Below the pieces are notes generated by a model. The model was given only the letters and a program-made list of their open reading frames with translations, was not told the origin of the DNA and searched no databases. Of a DNA stretch of 64,000 nucleotides, positions 13,485-25,282 are shown one piece after another. The DNA is from Apis mellifera (lineage: Eukaryota; Arthropoda; Insecta; Hymenoptera; Apidae): NCBI RefSeq assembly GCF_003254395.2, contig NC_037652.1, forward strand, positions 4,241,001 to 4,305,000, written 5' to 3'. A program made the position numbers and the translations under genes. How positions within the stretch are numbered: position 1 is the stretch's first letter; each line of letters starts with the position of its first letter.

Positions 13485-13756
13485 ATGGCAGTGCTCGACG
13501 TAAGATTGACGAGGAATCAGAGGAAACGTCTTCATCGTTACGTCGTGTTCGCGATCTTGGCGAGCCTCTTTATCGGCCTCGCACTGTTTCTAATGGGGCT
13601 GTTCGTCTCCATCGCGATCAGCGCGAAATTGCAATTGGAGGAGAGGAATCTGTTCGAGCTTGTGTTCTACACGTTGATGTTGTACGGCCTCTACGTGTTC
13701 TTTCACAATCTGATGGGCATGAAGCTGTGCTACAATTACTTCCATTACGCCGAAGG
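13485..13756 (+). CDS. Tetraspanin exon 1
   Basis: Encodes residues 1-90 and the first two bases of 91: a short basic cytoplasmic N-terminus, membrane segment 1, a small first loop and membrane segment 2. The donor is GAAGG|gtaact, phase 2. The in-frame GGG TAA just past the donor shows that splicing is needed. Confidence 0.88.
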
Positions 13757-16700
13757 GTAACTTTTAATTTATTAATTTTAAAATATATGAAAAATAAGAG
13801 AGATTTTAAATTGTAATATATATGTATGGTTAGGTCAAAAAGTTGATAGTAGAATTTTATAATATATGTAACCTTTTTTAAAATGAAAATTAGTAAATTT
13901 GCATAGATATTTACAATCTATCGATTATTAGAAATCGTTGTATAATTTATTAAAAATTAGATATTTGTTGATCAGGATTATTGGATACTGTTATACAATT
14001 TTTAATAATTTTTTAATTTTATTTTCTGTGTCGATACGTAATTTTCATGTAACTGTAATTCCCTGAAAAAGCAAGAACGCGGATTAATATTTCTCCAAAT
14101 ATTGAAATTGATATAATATGGCCTCCAAAAAATATTAAATTTTTTAATCCATAATAGAAATTCCTTTATCAAATTCATTTATTTTAGTTTCTTCAGGATT
14201 TACAGTTACATTATTATTTAATCACTAATAAATTAAAATTTAGAAAATTATATTTAATTAACAATTTTTTTACTATCCTACAAACAATTGAATATTTAAA
14301 TTCATTTTTTTGTTTCAATGATAGAATTTATGGTTCAATTTTCTTTTTTAGCAACAGGAGTTCGTGTATTAATTGGATCAATCTTTCTCAATCCATTTCT
14401 CAAATATACATAATATAAATTTTGAATTGGCCATTTAACACTGACATTTTGTCAATGTAATTTTTATATATTTATTTATCTTGAATGGGCGAGCGAAATT
14501 CTTTCTTTAATTCCAAATCAATTTTCCCAATGAGCGGAAGAAAAACGTGTCATCTGATGGATTTTTTCATTGTCCTCTCGAAAATTCCAATTTTATTTCA
14601 TTTTTCCCTTCAATTTTTCCTAAACTTTCTTTCTATAACCACCAAAAAAAAAAGAAATTCAAAATTATTCCCGGATCGCACGTTTAATTAAAATTCAAAG
14701 GCCCCCGATTAATCAACCCCCGAAAATGAAAATTGTAAAATTCGTTTACAATTTACGCGTTCATCAATTAGGGGAAACGTTTGTGGTCGTCGGATTTTTT
14801 TTCATCGAATCAGCGCGAACAGGAATTAAAAAAAAAAGAGTGGAGGAGGGAGAGGGAGAAAAATAATAAACGGGGGAGAATCGATGTGTGTCGAGGCACA
14901 ATACGGGGCAAATTGCGAGAGGGAGGGGGCGAAGGGTAAGGCTGTGCGTTAACGAGAGCAACGACAGGAATATATCCTTGATATTTCGAGGCGAGATCCG
15001 TCCAATTTTCAAATCATTCATTAAGGATGACGGTGAATACGATCAATTGGCAATCGGATCCACAGCGGCCACAATGCCTGGCATTATTACAAATTGACGA
15101 AAGAAAAAGAAGAAAGGGGGATGGTGTTTTATCGTGGAAAAATAGTGCGAACGTGAGGATGGACGAATATTTTTGTCGTGAAAGGAAAAGAAGGAAAGTA
15201 TGATGTGAGCGGGGATTGAAACGAGCGGCGAGAGGGTCGTAAAAACACGAAGATAGAGAAATGTGTACACGTGTTCACCCCTTTTCGAAATTATGAAAAA
15301 TTTCGAGGTGTGAAGAGAATAATCAATTACTTTATCTGGACGAATATTTGTTTGTTTTCTTATCTGTTGTTTATCGATCTCGATGGATTATTGATGAATA
15401 CATTGCGATCTTCTTTCAATAAATCATTACACTGTTTAAAAAAGATACATCAAAAGATAAGTAATGTGTAATTGTCTGTTAAAATTAACACTCTGCTCGA
15501 TCAAAGCCTCCTCATTTTAACTTTTCAAGTTTATAAAGTATTCTTAAATATTATTATATTATAGGCTTCTTTTATTCATTTTAAAATTCAATTGATAGAT
15601 TATTATTTATTTTACAAATTCGAATAATTATATATCTATCCTTATGTAGATAATTGTATCTATAATTATTATATAATAATTCGATGAATGGACTTTACAT
15701 TTCTTTTGTTCGATTCAATTCCTCATCTTGAATCAAAAAAAAAATATTGGAAAACAGAATATCCATCGTACCTTCGTTTACGCAACGTGTCAAGATACGA
15801 GTTTTTTTTAAAAAAGAAATAATACAATTTGCTTTCAGAAAAACTAGAAAGAAATCTCCTCGATCCTCGAGCAAACAAATTTCACGGCAAATTGAGGAAA
15901 GTTAAAAAGGGAGGACGATCGACGAACCGCCCTCGTCCCGTTCGATTTTTTTTTTTTTTCACAATGAAGAGAAACGATGGGCGAACGAAAGAAAAAAAAA
16001 GGGGGAGGGGAGAAAAGTGGCGAGAAATGGATTCGAGAGAACGGGCGTAGAATTAACCTTCGGCGTGTTTTTCTTAATTTCTCCTCCTCGCTTTTTCGAG
16101 GCGCTCGAATCGGGGAACCGGTGGGCCGATCGATTTGTCAGAATTTTCGAGTAATTCCTCGCTTCATTCGTTTTAATTTTTAACCAACGTTGCTCGTTAA
16201 CGTTATCCTCGAGGATTTTCGACGCGGGCGGAAATTGGAAAATCGAACTCCTCCCCGTTTTCTTGCTTCGAGAAACTCGAGGAAAGCGATTCTCTGTCTT
16301 GGATCAAAGGTGAACCGATAATGATAGATGAAATTCGTTGGTTTCGCAGGCCTTGGATGAATCTGAGACTGTTCGTGTGGACGTTGGTAGGGTTGCTCGT
16401 GGTCCTGGTGGGATGCTTCATGGCCAGCAGATCGTTCTCCACCGCTGATTACTTGACCATACAGCTACGGGCTACTCTCCTCGAGGGTGAGTTTTAAGAA
16501 TAATGTAACTGTAATTTCAACTCCAATGTTGATCGATAAGATGAGATGATTTGGAAAAATTGATTAGACATTGTGTAACTGTTTACCAGTTAAAAATTAT
16601 TGCACGATCAATTCAATTCCCTTTGAAAGAAGTATAATATGAAAGATTTTATAAGATGAGCCGACACGATTTAAATTATCTATTAATTATCGTCTCTTCT

Positions 16701-19700
16701 TAACGACGAATTGTGCGAAATTTTCCAAGTGTAGTAACAACGTAACACGAAATCCCGGCCATTCGAACAACAATGAACCTGAGGGGGTGGTGGACATCGT
16801 TTTGTAAAGGTAACAAAATGAACGTTAACGAAAATGAAAGCAAGGTATCAGCACGGTTGTGCTGGCTGTGGCCGGTAACCCCGTTTCCCGAAAACAGGGA
16901 GGGTAGGAAAGCAGGCTGGAATCGTGAAATATTCATCGACGAGTGATGTATGCGAACGATGTTGGCGGATCGGCAGGTGGCAACGCGCGAATTCATTTTC
17001 TCTGCGCGATCGCCTCATGAACGCCGCCTATTCGTTGTACGTTTTTCACGTCTCCCTCCCTCTCTCTCTCTCTTTCTCCATTGTTCACCGTCCTCTATCC
17101 GTTTTTTTTCCCTCGGATTTGAATATTTTAACGGGAGAGCGAGGAGGAGAAGAATAGAGAAGGAGATGGAAGGAGGAGTTGTTCGAAATGAATGATAATC
17201 TTATAATGGTATTTTAACAAATAAAATATATTCGATCTAGAAAAGATTCAAGAGGAGGAGGATTCAAATTTTTATTACAATCAACTCATTTTAAGAAATA
17301 TTCGCTAAAATTAGTAATAAACCAAATTCCATAAAATAGATAAAATAATAATAATAAATTTATTAATCCAAACAATTTAATCTATTATTTAACGAGATAA
17401 AAATTAACCCAGAAACTCGTAAAGTTAATATTATAAAAAAAACATAAATTCAATCAATTCAATTAAAATTAAATAAAACTTATTGATAAAATAATTATAG
17501 TCTAAATTTCCAGAGAGTTAAATTTAAATTATTTTATCAAAAAATAATATTAATAAGTAAATTATTAAAGATATAAACGTTATATATTTTAAGAAAAATA
17601 TACCGTGCTCCCTTTTCGACTATATTTTTCTCTTTTTCTTCTCCCAATGCATTCCATACGATTCTCTCTCTTTTTAACGGGGAGGTGACGATCCGTGACA
17701 CCGCAGATTTTACAGCTGCGCGAATCGCGATACCGATGAGATATCGCCTCGATACGGCGGACAGATGGCGCGAAATAGCAACCCGGTCTACGTGCAATAT
17801 GCAAATGGACGGCCGGCTGCCCCCGGTGCTCGAAATTACCGATGGAAATCTCGTTTCGCGTCTACCTACTTAATGAACAGATACGTACGGATCCTCCTCC
17901 TCCTGCTCCTCCTCCTACGATCTGAAATTCGAAACGTTTGCTCGCGATAAACTTGTCGGATGATGGAACCTGTTATACCGGCCCGGTCTACGCAAATTTC
18001 CCTTGATTGTTGCCGCGAATCCGCGAATACGATCGGCCACGTTTGCGGATGAAAATTGGGCAAGAATTATTCACGACGGAACGACTAAAGCAAGAGTATC
18101 CAGAATATGTATGTATTGGGTTGGCAACTAAGTAATTGCGGATCTTTTTTAGAAAATCAAAGACAATTTTTTCATGGAATTAAATAACTTTATTCTGTAA
18201 TGTGTTGCCTATTTTGATCAATCAGCATCATAATCCCACGTTCATAAAACTTGTGGTTTTTATTAGCAAAAAACTGAATCAGGTACGATTCGATATCATC
18301 ATCGTTATTGAAATTTTTACCATTCGAGGAGTTTTGTAAAGATCGAAAGAAAAAGTAATCGGATGGTGCAAGGTCAGGACTATATGGTGGATGTGGCAAA
18401 ACATCCCAACCAAGCTCCAATAATTTTTGCCGAGTGACCAAAGATGTGTGTGGCCTTGGATCGTCATGATGGAATACAATACCTTTTCGATTTGTCAATT
18501 CGGGCCGCTTTTCTTCAACTGCATTGTTTAATTTCGTTGTTCAATGTAGACAACAGAATTGATCGTTCGGTTGGGTGGTAAGAGTTCAAAATAGACAATT
18601 CCTTTATCCCCGTAATCCCACCAAACTGATAACAAAACCTTCTTTCGACGAATACCAGCTTTTGATGTTGTTCGAGCTGGTTCACGTGGCCTGCTCCACC
18701 ATCTTTTCCGCTCGATATTGTTGTAAACGACCCATTTTTCATCGCCAGTTATCGGTCGTTTTAAAAATGGATCATTTTCATTACGTTTCTTTAGCAAATC
18801 GCAGCTGTTAATGCGTTGCGTTAAATGCTTTTCTTTCAGTTCGTAAGGAACCCATGTATCGAGTTTTTGAACATAGCCAAGTTGTTTTAAATGGTTTTCA
18901 ATGCATGTACGCGATACATGAAGCTTCTCTGCAATCTCACGAGTTGTTTTACATTTGGACTACGCCAGCAAACCTAAAAATTCAACTGAAGCCATCTATG
19001 AGTGAAATCCGCAATTACTTAGTTGCCAACCCAATATATATGTATCTGGATGAGATTTTTCTTTTTTATTTTTCTTAATCGAATTCGAGTATAATTCCGC
19101 GTTGAATTAAGTTTCGTTTCGGAAATTTATGTAACTTATGACTAACTACGACGGTTCGAAGGATGACGCATCGGTGTTCCCAAGACATCTAGGAGGAGGA
19201 GGGTTCGAGTTGTCGAAAGTTGGGGAAATTGTAAGTGCTAGGATATGTCACGGGCACAGGGAACAGGGGGAAACTCCTCGTTGATAGTTTAGTTTGGGAT
19301 GCGTTCTGATACGAAACAACACACTTGTACATGCATCTATTAAGCTGTGATTAAATAAGGAATTCTGTCGATTCCTTAGACGAGATTTATTCCAGCAAAT
19401 TGGAAATCCAGGAAATTTCTCTCTTCTTTTTTCTTGTATTCGTTTTATTTGTTTCAGAAGATGTTTAAATAACAGTATCGTTACTCTTCTTCTATCGTTT
19501 TGTATTATACAGTAATTAGAAATTTTAGCGAAGCTTCGATTTATAAATAAATCTTTCGATTCTCAAACTTCTTGATCGCGAGTAAAGATAAAGGATTAAA
19601 TTTCAAAAGCGAAGGAAAAAATATAAACAAGAAAACGATCGATCGAACTCAAAGTTGAAAGTTTAATTCAAATTTTTAATAATACATAATACCCTAAGAA

Positions 19701-22700
19701 ATTTCAATTTTCCGTGCCAGCTCGCATACGTGGACAAATTCCCTCGACGGGGATATAAAATATCGGACACCGCCAGAAGAATAATTTCTATCCCCGTGGA
19801 ATTTGACGCGGTTATCCCAGCACCGGAATAATCGAGATATTCGTGTATTATCCTTCCTATTCTCTCATTGATCGATCTTTCGAAAGAGACTCGTCAATTT
19901 TTTGTTTTAATCCTTGAAGGATTAAGAACAAAGTTCCCTTCATTTTCTAACTTTATTCTTTTCAGGTATGAAAAAGTACTTCACGGACGTCTCGTGGAAG
20001 CGTAGGATAGACAGCATTCAGGTGAGTATGAAGTGTTGCGGGATAGATTCGTCCGACGATTGGCACAAGACGTATTGGCTTCAACGTGAATTTCTTCTCG
20101 TCGACTCGCCCGATATCTTGAGGTAATTAATCGGTTAATTATATGCCGAGGGAGACGATCAACGCGTGTAACAACGTATATCGACCGGGTCTAAAATCTA
20201 TATCCTGTCCCCGTTTATCGGCCCGTTATCCCCTCTTCATGGCGCACGAACAATGCAGCGAGGATTATCGCCTTGCGATCGTGATTTCCTTTAAAAGTAT
20301 TCGTCCAGAATGTTCCACCGAAATGGAACATTTTGGGGGAAAAGGGAATCGTTAAAATTTTACGTTGTTATTTTATTTAGTTTATCATATCACCTCTTTG
20401 AACGGTTTCTTCTAATACTGAGAACGTTGAGAATGTATTATTAACACATCATATTTTGGTGTATTTTTGACAAGGAAAAATAAAGTTTCAAGTGAAATAT
20501 TTTAGATGAATTGTATGATGAAGGGATGTTAGGTAAATATAAGTAGATTTCTATGTAGTTAATTTAGAAAGTTAGTTAGAAGGGATTTTCTTTTCTTTTT
20601 TTTCTTTTTCAGCAGAGAATTTACAGGTGTAATCTTGTTGGTGGATTAATTTTGAAAGAATAGTTTAGAATGATTTTGCAGGTTTGTATAAAGAAGAATC
20701 GTCAAATCGGAATAGTTTTACGTACTTGATCTCTGGAAAAGATTTCTTTGAAAGTGCGGGGAGAGTAAGAGGGAGGAAAAGAGGAAGAAGCGTTTTTCAC
20801 CCTGGTTGTAAAGGGGCAATTGCAAAGTTGCACGCCCCACCAGAGAGAGAGATGCCACTGAAGAAAGGATTTAAAAAGATGGCTGACCACGAGTGGTAAA
20901 GTGGTCCTTCCATGGGCTCCAAATTATTTCCACGGAGTGGTGCCCTCCACTTCCGCTCTCTGGACCATCCAATTCACTCTACTTATGGGCTCTTTCTCGT
21001 CCGCTTTTAACCAAAACGTACGAAAACGTTTAGAGATGTTTAAGATGTTCGTTTGTTTCCAATGATAATTCTAATATCTAATAATTGATCATCTTCCAGA
21101 TTCAAATTCTCGATTCGAATTTAATCTTCTCCTCGAAGAAGATTTCTTTTTTTTCTTCTTCCTTCCTCTTCGAAACGGAATCGCGAGGAAATTCTCATCT
21201 TCATCCTCGTAATCTTGGAATCTGGGAAACGTGGTTGGCGAATTTTCTGGCCGCGCAGAGAGGCGGAAGTAACGGATGCGAAACATTTGAACGAAACAAT
21301 TCATCCCCGTGCTTGGATGTTCCCCTTTGCTTAGAGAGAGAGTAGTTTCGCGGTAATTGCCTAATAGTCAGGTTTCTGCAGGGCTGACGTATGTGTGCAT
21401 TAATGCGGTGGCGGTAATACGTTCGATAATAAAGGGTTAATAGCGCGTTCCGAACAGAAGCCTTTGTGTCGCGGCTGGTAATCGCAGATAGAACAGTGGG
21501 TTATCGATTTCTCGTTATGTTAATTGCAGAATTATACCTTCCAACTGCATCGATCCACCCTCCTCCTCCTCCTCCTCCTCCTCCTCCTCCCCTTAGCCGC
21601 AACTATTCCCAAACCGTCGACCGCCCCCTCCTTCCGTTTCACGTCGATCTCGTAAAATCCATCCAGGGATTATTCCGTATAATAATAGCGACGACAAGGA
21701 GTTAACTCGATAAGGAATAGCTGCGACATCGTTCTAATTGTGAATAAAATTCTTGTTTCTCCAGAAAAGACAAGTTTGAAGGTTTTCCTTCTTTCTTTTT
21801 CTGTACGATTTCTTAATCTTGTCCAATATTTTGAATTTCGAGCGTTGATAAATTTTTCTTCGATCCATAATGCATTCCAAATTTCGTATAATTCTGGAAA
21901 AGTCTCCAGGAAAGTTGGTATATTTCTCGAAAGGTGAATGGTCAAACGGCATTCCTCAAGTTTGTCGAACTTGTCCGCGGGACATGTCGCGCGCCGAGTT
22001 TTCAAGGGGAAGAGGGCGGCCATTGTCCGCGCGAGTTTCGATACGGTGGGCTACGATGGTCGGGTAATTAAACGGCGTGGAATTGATCCGCGGTTCGAAT
22101 GTGGCTCCATGTGGACTTTTTGAATGAAACCGTTCCACTTCTTCGTTTAATAATTGTAATAATTATTATAATTGTATAACAAAATCGTAATAATTGTTAA
22201 TCGAGGTTGATGCACAGATTCTTCAAGATTATTCCTCATTTCGAAATTTTTCAAATTCGTAATTTAAAACGATTTTCTATAAACAACGAGTTGTAAAATT
22301 AATATAGCTACTAAATCGATTAATATTAACTTGTAACTTCACTTAAACATTATATTATTCGAGATTATTCGTTGCTTCGAAATTTTTCAAATTCACAATT
22401 TAAAACAATCTTCTATAATGAATTGTAAAATTAATGTAGTTATATTATTCGTTATTATATATTATTCGAGATTATTCGTTGCTTCGAAATTTTTCAAATT
22501 CGTAATTTAAAACGATCTTCTATAAGCAACAAGTTAAAAAATTAATATAATTATATTATTCGTTATTATATATTATTCGAGATTATTCGTTGCTTCAAAA
22601 TTTTTCAAATTCACAATTTAAATCTTCTATAAACAACGAGTTGAAAAATTAATATAGTTAATATAATTAAAATACTAAATCGATTATTATTAACTTGTAA

Positions 22701-25282
22701 CTTCATTTAAACATTATATTATTCGAGATTCGTTGCTTCGAAATTTTTCAAATTCACAATTTAAAACGATCTTCTATAAACAACGAGTTGTAAAATTAAT
22801 ATAATTATATTATTCGTTATTGTATATTATTCGAGATTATTCGTTGCTTCGAAATTTTTCAAATTCACAATTTAAAACAATCTTCTATAACGAGTTGTAA
22901 AATTAATATAGCTATGTCAAAATACTAAATCGATTATTATTAACTTGTAACTTCACTTAAACGTTATATTATTCGAGATTCGTTGCTTCGAAATTTTTCA
23001 AAGTCACAATTTAAAACAATTTTCTATAACGAGTTGAAAAATTAATATAGTTACGTCAAAATATTAAATCGATTATTATTAACTTAACCTCACTTAAATT
23101 AATTTACTATTCTTTCGTACAATGATTATTACAATCCTCGTCGGGAAGAGGAGAATCTTGGAAACACGTTTCCAAGGAGGTGTAACGATCCCTCGAAACG
23201 ACACTGGTGGCGAGAGTAAAGGACGGGGATAGAGAATGAGAATCCGGAATCCGGTGGAAAGAAAGAGACGGAGACGGTACGTGACGAGGAGATCCGACAC
23301 GTAGCGGGGATTCCTCTCTTTCCAGGTACGCCAAGTTGGACGGTAGCGTGACGCCGCCTGTGGTGCCGTGGAGTTGCTGTCGAATCGACGTGAAGGGCCC
23401 CTGCTTCCACGATCCCCTTCAACTCCCGAATCCGGAGCAGAATTCCTCTTACGAGAGCCTCAACCCCCGGGGCTGTCTCGCCCCTATGAGGATTATGCTA
23501 AACGGGACCCTCCACTCCGCCGCCGTGATGATCGCGTTTCTGTTCGTGTTGCAGGTACACCGATTATACCTTGTCGATCGAGATTAATTTTCCAACTTTG
23601 AACAATTATCTACAATATATATATATATCGTTGTGAGACGAATGAACGGATCGTTTCCATCCAATCGTCTCTACAAATATCAAGAAATTCCAAGCTTTCG
23701 AGTAATTGATGTAATTTTCAGAAATTCAGACTTAGAATAAAAGATTTCGAATTCGAGTTACACGTAATAATAAACATAATATCAGAAGAGGATATATTAG
23801 GGTTTCACGTGAAAATAATAGCTTATGTGTATATATATATATATATATCCACGTGTCTTTCTATTCGATTTAATTCCGTTTCCGATATTCGCGATATCGG
23901 GGGAATAGTCACGGTTAATTAAACCCGCCACCGTCCCATCCAAGTTTTTCTCCCATCGACCGATAAATTAATCCGTTTAATCTCCATTCCATCCGCGTCG
24001 CTTCTCGTTACGTCCTTTGTCTCCTTCCGGTGTCGATCTACGCGAATTATCCGTCCCCATATTCCTTTCGATATATATATATATTTCTTTGACCGCGATG
24101 AGGGAACAAGTTTTATTTTACTCGTAACGTTGATTTTGGAAATGAAATCATTTTGTATTTTGTAAAAGAAAAAAAAGAAAAAATCGTGACGGATAAAGGA
24201 TGAAAGAGAAATTTATGTTAAATATTAGTTGAGAATATTTATCATCAAAGTGGAGCATTGAAGCGATCTGCTTCTTTTGTATTTCTGGAAATCCGATCCG
24301 ATCCAATTTTTCGAATTTTTCGTGCAGCGATTTTTCAGCAACGGAAACTGCTCTTTGAGAACACCCGCGTCCCGTAAACAAAGTTTCTAAGAGCCATGAT
24401 CAAGAAAGGCGGGGGGGGGGAGGAGGAGGAAGGAAACTTTATCGAATTCTGCCCGTAAAAAGAAAAAGGAAATACGGCAAGAAGCACACGCGTTCTTAGC
24501 ATTACTCCGAGCTTACATAGCTCGCCACCACGTTGCCTCGCCGTTGGCTCAGTGTTTCTCAACTCCCCCCCTCTTTCCTATTCGATGTAACGATTTATTT
24601 TATTCCTCGTGTTGAACTGGAAACACGATAATTTTTAAAAATTAAATTCTTTTCCAGGTGACGGCGGGCGTGTTGTCGAGGTTCGACTTCACAGCGGCGA
24701 GGAACGCGGTGGCGCTGGGCGATCGGTGGTCAGGCTCGCCAGGTTGGCTGTTTGGCCGACTGGATTTCGGCTTTGCCCGTGGACCTAATCTCTGCCAGAT
24801 CGATCGGGTTAGTGGAGCGGGTGAAAAGATCGGGACGACGAAGTTAAAAGGATTCGTCTCGATCGAGCAACCATTTTTCTCTATACATTCTCTTAACTAT
24901 GCTCGATTTTTCGATCTGGAAACTTGGAATTCTCCTTGGCCAGGTGTTGAAAAGAGTTAGAAATTTCGCAATCTCCATCTATGATTTGTGCACGGGGCTT
25001 TATTCGTTTAATTTTCTAATTTCTTCTAAATAAGAGATGGAAATTCTTCCCTGTTAAGATTTAGAAGTTAATAATTTTATATATATTTATACAAGAGAAT
25101 CAATTTGTCTAATCAAAATTTAATATCACCTACAATTTGAATTAATAAGAATTAGAAATTAAAGAGAGATGTTGTTTAATTTATCTAACATCTTTCCAAT
25201 TTTTCTTGAACAGAAATACAGTGGACAAGGAGACTCGATGATCGATCTTCGCCCGCTCGTATATTCCAGCGACTCGAATTGA
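13485..25282 (+). CDS. Peripherin-2/ROM1-like tetraspanin, six exons
   Basis: The joined CDS is 13485-13756, 16350-16486, 19966-20122, 23326-23554, 24658-24807 and 25214-25282: 1014 bases, 337 residues, close to the roughly 346-351 residues of vertebrate peripherin-2 and ROM1. Membrane segments lie at about 20-45, 59-79, 97-117 and 253-272. The large extracellular loop has CCG at 160-162, SCC at 205-207, PC at 214-215 and GC at 238-239, plus N-glycosylation sequons at N228 and N248. The start MAVLDVRL matches the family N-terminus, which supports this ATG. Family members organise membranes, notably photoreceptor discs in vertebrates; the role in insects is inferred. All exon phases agree. The C-terminal tail after residue 272 does not resemble vertebrate tails. 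Confidence 0.9.
16350..16486 (+). CDS. Tetraspanin exon 2
   Basis: Follows the acceptor TTTCGCAG and encodes residues 91-137, including membrane segment 3 (FVWTLVGLLVVLVGCFMA) and the start of the large loop. The donor is GAGG|gtgagt, phase 1. Confidence 0.9.
18116..19034 (-). mobile_element. Mariner element copy 1, internally deleted
   Basis: Bounded by 28-bp inverted termini beginning TTGGGTTGGCAACTAAGTAA, with TA target duplications at 18114-18115 and 19035-19036. At 919 bp it is shorter than a full mariner (about 1.3 kb). The missing part removes the N-terminal DNA-binding region of the transposase, although a stretch of the original 5' leader remains. It lies in intron 2 of the tetraspanin gene, with its transposase antisense to the gene. 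Confidence 0.95.
18190..18947 (-). pseudogene. Mariner transposase remnant, copy 1
   Basis: On the minus strand this reads from the TTREIAEKL region to the C-terminus. The DDE/D landmarks are present: GDEKW, HHDD followed by PRPH, and YSPDLAPSD. The protein lacks about the first 80-100 residues and is broken by a frameshift near 18500-18540, so it is not functional. This copy keeps an intact frame through the second catalytic motif, unlike copies 2 and 3. Confidence 0.9.
19966..20122 (+). CDS. Tetraspanin exon 3
   Basis: Acceptor CTTTTCAG, donor TTGAG|gtaatt, phase 2. Encodes residues 137-189, including GMKKYF and the diagnostic KCCG motif followed by DDWHKTYW. This corresponds to the KCCG...DWF..QW signature of peripherin/ROM1. 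There is no cysteine where vertebrate peripherin has its intermolecular-disulfide Cys150. Confidence 0.92.
21559..21592. repeat. CTC trinucleotide microsatellite
   Basis: About eleven CTC units lie in intron 3 of the tetraspanin gene. A proline-rich chance open frame covers them, but it has no splice or domain support. Confidence 0.85.
22225..23095. repeat. AT-rich degenerate tandem array in tetraspanin intron 3
   Basis: A block containing GCTTCGAAATTTTTCAAATTC, an AATTTAAAAC stretch and TCTTCTATAA recurs at least six times (near 22374, 22480, 22590, 22733, 22846 and 22985). Spacing is irregular, about 105-145 bp, because TATTATTCG segments are gained or lost between units. It ends about 230 bp before exon 4. 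Confidence 0.85.
23326..23554 (+). CDS. Tetraspanin exon 4
   Basis: Acceptor CTTTCCAG, donor TTGCAG|gtacac, phase 0. Encodes residues 189-265, the rest of the large loop with PWSCC, GPCF and RGC, both N-glycosylation sequons, and the first half of membrane segment 4 (AAVMIAFLFVLQ). Confidence 0.92.
24658..24807 (+). CDS. Tetraspanin exon 5
   Basis: Acceptor TTTTCCAG. Encodes residues 266-315: the end of membrane segment 4 and a cytoplasmic tail rich in Gly, Arg and Phe. I chose the donor ATCGG|gttagt at 24808 because exon 6 then follows in phase. Without splicing the frame stays open to TAG at 24958-24960, giving a different tail. Confidence 0.75.
25214..25282 (+). CDS. Tetraspanin exon 6 (last coding exon)
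   Basis: A strong pyrimidine tract and acceptor (TTTTTCTTGAACAG) precede an in-phase run of 22 codons ending in TGA at 25280-25282. The tail reads KYSGQGDSMIDLRPLVYSSD and then SN. It is too short to be found by frame length alone. Total length then matches the family. Confidence 0.7.
   Translation, partial: KYSGQGDSMIDLRPLVYSSDSN

Noticed and set aside
21466..21705. Proline-rich open frame
   Set aside because: It is generated by the CTC microsatellite in tetraspanin intron 3.
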